A program made the position numbers and the translations under genes. A stretch of DNA of 64,000 nucleotides from contig DATFWO010000285.1 of assembly GCA_035259205.1 (NCBI GenBank), forward strand, positions 1 through 64,000. Direction: 5' to 3'. Shown here one piece after another: positions 59,500 to 64,000 of the stretch. The DNA is from SG8-41 sp035259205 (GTDB lineage Bacteria; Pseudomonadota; Gammaproteobacteria; Burkholderiales; SG8-41). The notes under the pieces were generated by a model that saw only the letters and a program-made list of their open reading frames with translations, was not told where the DNA came from and did not search any database. Numbering within the stretch: the first letter of the stretch is position 1; each line of letters starts with the position of its first letter.

Positions 59500-60492
59500 A
59501 TGAAAGCGACTCCCTCCGGCGCTGCGGCCGGCGCTTTGAGCGTCGCGCTCGCCCTGTTTCCGGCCGCCGCGGCGCTGGCGCAGACCGCGGCGTCCTATCC
59601 CGAGCGGCCGATCACGCTCGTCGTTCCGTTCTCGCCGGGTACCGGTATCGATATCATCGCCCGCGCGATCGGGCCCAAGCTCAACCAGAAATGGGGTCAG
59701 CCGGTGATCGTGGACAATCGGCCGGGGGCAAGCGGCAATATCGGGGCGGAAATCGTGGCCAAGAGCGCGCCGAACGGCTATACCCTGATGGTCACGGTGA
59801 ACACCATCACGATCACGCCCTCGCTCTACCGGAGCATGCCCTACGATGTGCTGACCGACTTCACGCCGATCTCGAAAACGGCGGTAGCGAGCTACGCCTT
59901 TTCAGTTCACCCGGCGGTTCCGGCGAAGAATTTCGGAGAGTTCGTGAAGCTGGTTAGAGCCAAGCCGGGCGAGCTTCTCTACAGCTCGCCGGGAAACGGC
60001 ACGCCGCACCACCTGGCGATGGAGCTCATGAAATTGCGTCTGGGTCTCAAGATCACGCATGTCCCGTACAAGGGTCTCGCGGAGGCCCTGAGAGACCTCG
60101 TCGGAGGGCACGTGCAGATGATATTCATGCCGGTGCATACGACGTTGCCGCAATCCCGGGCCGGCAAGATCCGGATACTCGCAGTGACCGGCCCCAAGCG
60201 CACCGAGCTCGCACCCGATGCGCCGACCTTTCGCGAGCAGGGGATAGACTTCATGGACGACGTCGATGCGTGGTATGCGGTCATGGGACCGGCGAAGCTG
60301 CCCGCCGACATCGTCAGCAAGCTCAATCAGGAGATCAAGGCAACTCTGGCTCTGCCTGACGTGCGCGAGTTTCTCCTCAAGCAGGGTCTCGTGCCGGTGG
60401 CGAGCACACCGGAGGAGTTGCACGCGCTGATGAAGACGGACTTCGCACGCTGGGCCAAGGTGGTGGCGGACGCGGGCATCAAGGCCGACTGA
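59500..60492 (+). CDS. Bug/TctC receptor protein
   Basis: The 330-residue protein has a signal peptide (hydrophobic 9-27, cut near ALAQ). SYPERPITLVVPFSPGTGID, VIVDNRPGASGNIGAE, PNGYTLM and VPYKGLAEALRDLVGG follow. The glycine loop reads SPGTGID instead of PGGGTD. Its start lies 1 nt after the stop of the small membrane protein gene, indicating translational coupling that is unusual for this family. An accessory role of that protein in uptake is possible. A 14-nt-period array follows the stop. Confidence 0.9.
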   Translation: MKATPSGAAAGALSVALALFPAAAALAQTAASYPERPITLVVPFSPGTGIDIIARAIGPKLNQKWGQPVIVDNRPGASGNIGAEIVAKSAPNGYTLMVTVNTITITPSLYRSMPYDVLTDFTPISKTAVASYAFSVHPAVPAKNFGEFVKLVRAKPGELLYSSPGNGTPHHLAMELMKLRLGLKITHVPYKGLAEALRDLVGGHVQMIFMPVHTTLPQSRAGKIRILAVTGPKRTELAPDAPTFREQGIDFMDDVDAWYAVMGPAKLPADIVSKLNQEIKATLALPDVREFLLKQGLVPVASTPEELHALMKTDFARWAKVVADAGIKAD

Positions 60493-60562
60493 GCGCGTGA
60501 TTGATGCAACGTGACTGAACCCGCGCGACTGTCACGCCGCGACTCGTGCCGCTTGACCGACG
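60493..60562. repeat. 14-nt-period array after the Bug stop
   Basis: Five 14-nt units follow the TGA (60490-60492) directly: gcgcgtgattgatg, caacgtgactgaac, ccgcgcgactgtca, cgccgcgactcgtg, ccgcttgaccgacg. An inverted stretch (aaacgtcacgcgtcg) follows before the convergent BON gene. The units are degenerate and differ from the 56571/58950 family. Confidence 0.55.
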
Positions 60563-60583
60563 AAACGTCACGCGTCGCCGAAG

Positions 60584-61045
60584 TTATCCAGCGACGACCA
60601 GCTCGTTCCTCACCGTACGCACGCCTTCGACGCGAGCCGCCAGTTGCTCGGCCTTGATGCGGTTTTCCTGGTTGTCCGCCTTGCCCTTCAGTGTCACCAC
60701 GCCCGCCGTGGTATCGACATTGATGGAGAGTGCTTTCAGATCGGGCTCGGCGATCAGGGCCGACTTGACCCTGGCGCTGATGGTCGCATCGTCCATGGCC
60801 TTGCCGGCCTCGTGGGCGGCATTCTCGAGCTTGCGTTCCGCCACATCTGCGGCGCGGTTGATTCTGGAATTAACCTCATCGGCGGCGCGATCGGCTTTCG
60901 AGCTGGCCGTGTCGCCTGTTCGGGATTTCTGGCCGAACTTGTCCTGCGATGACCGTTCTTCGCATGCGGCTATGGTCAACGTCAGTGCACCTACAATCAC
61001 GACCACGCAAGCGCGCTCGAAATGGGGGGCTCGGATCAGATTCAT
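60584..61045 (-). CDS. BON-domain lipoprotein
   Basis: The 153-residue protein has a lipoprotein-type signal (hydrophobic 12-26, IAAC with Cys28). A polar helical spacer with DRAADEVNSRINRAADVAER comes next, then one BON domain: DATISARVKSALIAEPDLKALSINVDT, ending GVVTLKGKADNQENRIKAEQLA and VEGVRTVRNELVV. BON domains bind membranes or osmo-stress ligands, as in OsmY. It is unrelated to the catabolic genes around it and convergent with the Bug gene. An AT-rich stretch at 61130-61155 may be its promoter. Confidence 0.88.
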   Translation of the reverse strand: MNLIRAPHFERACVVVIVGALTLTIAACEERSSQDKFGQKSRTGDTASSKADRAADEVNSRINRAADVAERKLENAAHEAGKAMDDATISARVKSALIAEPDLKALSINVDTTAGVVTLKGKADNQENRIKAEQLAARVEGVRTVRNELVVAG

Positions 61046-61277
61046 AGCGACCTCCGTACGGTTTTGGCGCGGCCCTCCCCGCGGCGTAAGCGCCCATCCC
61101 TATTCACGAGCGACTACTGTGCCAGCGATGATAAACTACCAAAAATCAATTTGTTACTCGATTCGCTCGGCTGGCAGTTGTCGCCGTGTTGCGACGCCGG
61201 TCCGAGCGGCAAGCGCCAGCGAAATGATTTGCCGATTGTTTTCCTTTCGTTGATTGGCAACAGACCGGATTCGGACC

Positions 61278-63002
61278 ATGGCTCGCAAGCTCTCAGCAGC
61301 CAGCCGCAAAGCACGGGCTGCGCCGCTCAAGGTTTCTTCAACCGTCCGTCGCGCGACGAAGCGTGCCGCGCGCGGTTATGCGGATTTGCACGAGCACCTC
61401 GAGGCGCTGCGCCGGCGCGGGCTGCTGTTTACCGTAGAGCGTCCCATAGACAAGGACGCGGAGCTCCATCCGCTGGTACGCTGGCAATTCGTAGGCGGTA
61501 TCGAGGAACACGAGCGCAAGGCCTTCCTCTTCACCAACGTTACCGATGGCCGTGGCCGCCGGTACCGCTTTCCCGTCGCGGTCGGGGCGTTCGCGGGCAA
61601 CCGCGCGATCTACGGTGTCGGCATGCGTGCGCCGCTCGGCGAAATACAGGAGCGGTGGGATCGCGCGATAGCCAATCCGATTCCGCCCCGCGTCGTCAGG
61701 AAAGCACGCTGCCAGGAGGTCGTGATCGAAGGCGCGGCGCTCAAAGGGGAAGGCAATGGCCTCGACATGCTGCCGATTCCGATCTCGACGCCCGGATTCG
61801 ACGGCGCGCCTACCCTCACCGCGACCAACGTCATCACCAGAGATCCGGAATCCGGCGTGCAGAACCACGGCACCTACCGCGCCGGGCTCAAGGCACCGGA
61901 CCGGCTGGTCGTCCGCATGTCCACGCGCACCGGCGGTGCGGGTGGCTATCGTCACTACCTGAAGCACCAGCGGCGCGGGGACAAGACGATGCCGTGCGCG
62001 ATTGCGCTCGGCTGTCCACCCTGTGTCGCCTTCGTCGCGCCGATGAGGCTGCCGCTCGACCTCGACGAGGTGACGGTCGCGGGAAGCATCGCGGGAGCGC
62101 CGATCAATGTCGTGCGCGCCCGGACGGTCGACCTGCTGGTGCCGGCCGAGGCCGAGATCGTGATCGAGGGCTTGATCGATACCGAATACCTGGAACCCGA
62201 AGGGCCGTTCGGGGAATCGCACGGGCACGTTGCGCTCGAGGAATTCAACATGCCGATGCGGGTGACGGCGATTACGCACCGGCGCGATGCCATCGTCGCC
62301 TCCTACATCAGCCAGGTGACGCCGAGCGAGTCGAGCGCGATCAAGCGCGTCGCGTACGAGCCGTTGTTTCTGTCCCACCTTAGAACAGTGCTCGGCATAC
62401 GCGGCGTGCGCCGCGTCACGTTGCACGAGCGCCTGACTAACCTGCGCCGCGTCGTGCTGGTAACGATCGAGAAGGGTACCCCGCGTACCGAAATCTGGCG
62501 CGCGCTCTACGGCGCGACCTCGTTCATGGCCGATATCGGCAAGATCTGCATCGCGGTAAACGACGACATCGATCCCGAGAGCGCCGACGCGATTCTCTGG
62601 GCTCTCGCTCTGCGCATGAATCCCGCGCGAGACCTTCAGGTGCTGCCCTATCGCAGCCTGGGCCACGGGCCGGAACGCGAGCACGGAGCGAGCAGTGACC
62701 GAACTGACGCCACGCTGCTTATGGACGCGACCATGAAGGAAGAGCTGCCCCCGCTCGCGTTACCGAAGCGAGAGTACATGGAGCGTGCGCGGAAGTTGTG
62801 GGAGGAGCTGGGGCTGCCGAAGCTGCGGCCGCAGTCCCCCTGGTACGGCGAGCCCGTGGGCGACTGGCTGCCGCAGTGGGACGAGGGTGCGAAGCGCGCT
62901 GTCGAAGGCGGCTACCTCGAGAACGGCCGCATCAGCGAGAAACTGAGGCGCAAGGGCCTCAAGCCTGAAACGCGCTTCAGGCCCAAAACCAGTGACCGGT
63001 GA
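61278..63002 (+). CDS. UbiD family decarboxylase
   Basis: The 574-residue protein has a basic N-terminal extension (residues 1-35, Arg/Lys/Ala-rich). The UbiD core follows: YADLHEHLEALRRRGLL, LPIPISTPGFDGAPTLTATNVITRDPESG (given here as TNVITRDPESG), GTYRAGLKAPDRLVVRM near 205, and the acidic IEGLIDTEYLEPEGPFGESHGH near 303-324, whose Glu pair and the earlier Arg form the catalytic triad. Such enzymes use prenylated FMN (from UbiX, not seen here) for reversible decarboxylation of aromatic or unsaturated acids. TTG 61254 is an alternative start. The final KTSDR is encoded in the heptamer array that holds the stop. Confidence 0.9.
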   Translation: MARKLSAASRKARAAPLKVSSTVRRATKRAARGYADLHEHLEALRRRGLLFTVERPIDKDAELHPLVRWQFVGGIEEHERKAFLFTNVTDGRGRRYRFPVAVGAFAGNRAIYGVGMRAPLGEIQERWDRAIANPIPPRVVRKARCQEVVIEGAALKGEGNGLDMLPIPISTPGFDGAPTLTATNVITRDPESGVQNHGTYRAGLKAPDRLVVRMSTRTGGAGGYRHYLKHQRRGDKTMPCAIALGCPPCVAFVAPMRLPLDLDEVTVAGSIAGAPINVVRARTVDLLVPAEAEIVIEGLIDTEYLEPEGPFGESHGHVALEEFNMPMRVTAITHRRDAIVASYISQVTPSESSAIKRVAYEPLFLSHLRTVLGIRGVRRVTLHERLTNLRRVVLVTIEKGTPRTEIWRALYGATSFMADIGKICIAVNDDIDPESADAILWALALRMNPARDLQVLPYRSLGHGPEREHGASSDRTDATLLMDATMKEELPPLALPKREYMERARKLWEELGLPKLRPQSPWYGEPVGDWLPQWDEGAKRAVEGGYLENGRISEKLRRKGLKPETRFRPKTSDR

Positions 63003-63030
63003 GCAGTCAGCAGCAACCGGCGAGCAGTAA
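62989..63030. repeat. Heptamer array containing the UbiD stop codon
   Basis: Six 7-mers (ccagtga, ccggtga, gcagtca, gcagcaa, ccggcga, gcagtaa) start before the UbiD stop; TGA 63000-63002 ends the second unit. The same units appear at 34238 and 21209. Just after it, GAAGGAGGGG precedes a 15-codon frame (63054-63101) that may be chance. Confidence 0.8.
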
Positions 63031-63119
63031 CGGAGGCGGAAGAAGGAGGGGCAATGACCAGAGACCGTAAGCGGCGGGCCCGTCGAGCTACGACGCCTTG
63101 AGCTCGTGCGCGCATCACG

Positions 63120-63659
63120 ATGAAAATCCTTATCACCTTGTCACGCCTGATCGACGCGCTGAACGAGCGCTGCGCCACGATCGCCAACTGGCTGGTCCTC
63201 CTGTCGTGCCTGATCAGCGCCGGGAATGCTTTTTCGCGCTACGCGTTCAGCCTGAGCTCCAACGCGTGGCTGGAAATCCAGTGGTACATGTTTGGTGCCT
63301 TGGTCATGCTCGGGACCTCCTATACGCTGAACCGGAACGAGCATGTGCGCGTGGACGTCGTATATACCAACCTGTCCACGCGCCGCCAGATCGCCATTGA
63401 CATTTTCGGCGGCATCCTGTTCCTGCTGCCCGCCACGCTCATCCTGTGCTACCTGTCGTGGCCGGTGTTCTACAACGCATGGGTCACGGGCGAGATCTCC
63501 GGGAATGCCGGCGGGCTCATCCGCTGGCCGATCAAGATATTCCTCCCGCTCGGTTTCGGGCTGCTGAGTCTCCAGGGAGTCTCCGAGCTCATCAAGCGCG
63601 TCGCGATGCTCACCGGGCACATGAAAGCCGACTTGCACTACGAAAGACCGCTGCAATGA
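63120..63659 (+). CDS. TRAP transporter small permease (DctQ-type)
   Basis: The 179-residue protein has four membrane helices at about 17-38, 50-70, 93-115 and 138-158. The DctQ signature includes SNAWLEIQWYMFGALVMLG followed by YTLNRNEHVRVDVVYTNLS near 76-92. It forms the small subunit of a tripartite ATP-independent periplasmic transporter, here overlapping the large-subunit gene by 4 nt (ATGA). A periplasmic binding-protein gene should lie nearby, probably beyond the right edge. It follows the UbiD gene by 117 nt, so the imported acid may be the UbiD substrate. Confidence 0.92.
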   Translation: MKILITLSRLIDALNERCATIANWLVLLSCLISAGNAFSRYAFSLSSNAWLEIQWYMFGALVMLGTSYTLNRNEHVRVDVVYTNLSTRRQIAIDIFGGILFLLPATLILCYLSWPVFYNAWVTGEISGNAGGLIRWPIKIFLPLGFGLLSLQGVSELIKRVAMLTGHMKADLHYERPLQ

Positions 63660-64000
63660 TCTCGCACGAGATGATGGCGCCCCTGATGTTCGCCGGGCTC
63701 ATCATCTTCATGCTGATCGGCTACCCGGTGGCGTTCTCGCTCGCGGCGGTCGGCCTGTTCTTCGGCTTCGTCAGCATCAGGGAGGGCTTCTTCGACTTCA
63801 GCCTGATGCAGGCGCTCCCGGAACGCGTGTTCGGCATCATGGCGAACGACACCCTGCTCGCGATCCCGTTCTTCACGCTTATGGGTGCGGTCCTCGAGCG
63901 CTGCGGCCTTGCCGAGGACCTGCTGGACGGGCTCGGCCAGCTCTTCGGGCCGGTGCGCGGGGGGCTGGGTTATGCCGTGATCGTCGTCGGGGCGATCCTC
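63656..64000 (+). CDS. TRAP transporter large permease (DctM-type), N-terminal part
   Basis: Starts ATG 63656, overlapping the small-permease stop, and is open at the right window edge (115 codons seen). It opens MISHEMMAPLMFAGLIIFML, then GYPVAFSLAAVGLFFGF, a first loop with FSLMQALPERVFGIMANDTLLAIPFF (seen as VFGIMANDTLLAIPFF) and RGGLGYAVIVVGAIL. All are standard for the DctM subunit that forms the ion-coupled channel. Several membrane segments are visible. The gene is cut by the window, so nothing can be said about the C-terminus. Confidence 0.92.
   Translation, partial: MISHEMMAPLMFAGLIIFMLIGYPVAFSLAAVGLFFGFVSIREGFFDFSLMQALPERVFGIMANDTLLAIPFFTLMGAVLERCGLAEDLLDGLGQLFGPVRGGLGYAVIVVGAIL

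Overview
The window is a high-GC (roughly two thirds G+C by eye), gene-dense stretch of catabolic accessory genome. Eleven Bug/TctC-type periplasmic solute receptors, plus amidohydrolase, MmgE/PrpD, hydantoinase and UbiD families, point to a Betaproteobacterium of the Burkholderiales type, probably an environmental or uncultured lineage. No rRNA, tRNA, CRISPR array, integrase or intact insertion sequence was seen.

Layout. 1-960: end of a PQQ dehydrogenase gene, a c-type cytochrome, and a 272-bp hairpin MITE-like element sitting exactly on the cytochrome stop codon. 994-7540 (minus): two Bug receptors, amidase, MmgE/PrpD, two tandem Lin0512 proteins and an LLM flavin oxidoreductase. 7610-16959 (plus, divergent): hydantoinase/oxoprolinase A and B, MmgE/PrpD, PuuE-like deacetylase, two Bug receptors and a second LLM oxidoreductase. 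A 16-bp AT-only-core palindrome lies between these two operons. 17166-21203: HisD/HpsN-like dehydrogenase, SDR and a ThDP lyase. 21294-26703: YdcF protein, lipoprotein, amidohydrolase, Bug receptor and a collagen-like lipoprotein. 27085-31856: small protein, SDR, EntE-like acyl-AMP ligase, amidohydrolase, Bug. 31869-39342: MetE-core protein, amidohydrolase, MmgE/PrpD, Rieske oxygenase, Bug, 2OG-Fe(II)-type oxygenase. 39439-45907: twin Tat/lipoprotein amidohydrolases, D-2-hydroxyacid dehydrogenase, M24-like protein and two divergent Bug receptors. 45958-55231 (minus): HupE/UreJ, three cupins, ABC binding protein and ATPase without a permease, a His-rich EutA-like protein and a YtcJ-like amidohydrolase. 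55451-60492: two more MetE-core proteins, two Bug receptors and a small membrane protein. 60584-64000: BON lipoprotein, UbiD-like decarboxylase and a TRAP transporter that runs off the edge.

The genes read as several import-plus-catabolism modules: Bug, TRAP or ABC capture of organic acids; oxygenation (LLM, Rieske, 2OG-Fe); amide or ring hydrolysis (amidase, HyuAB, PuuE-like, amidohydrolases); and CoA or C-C chemistry (acyl-AMP ligase, SDR, ThDP lyase, UbiD, MmgE/PrpD). Substrates cannot be read from the sequence.

The most unusual non-coding signal is a set of about seventeen short intergenic arrays with fixed unit lengths (7, 8, 10 or 14 nt). They usually start at or within a stop codon, and many carry an inverted second arm that could fold as a hairpin.
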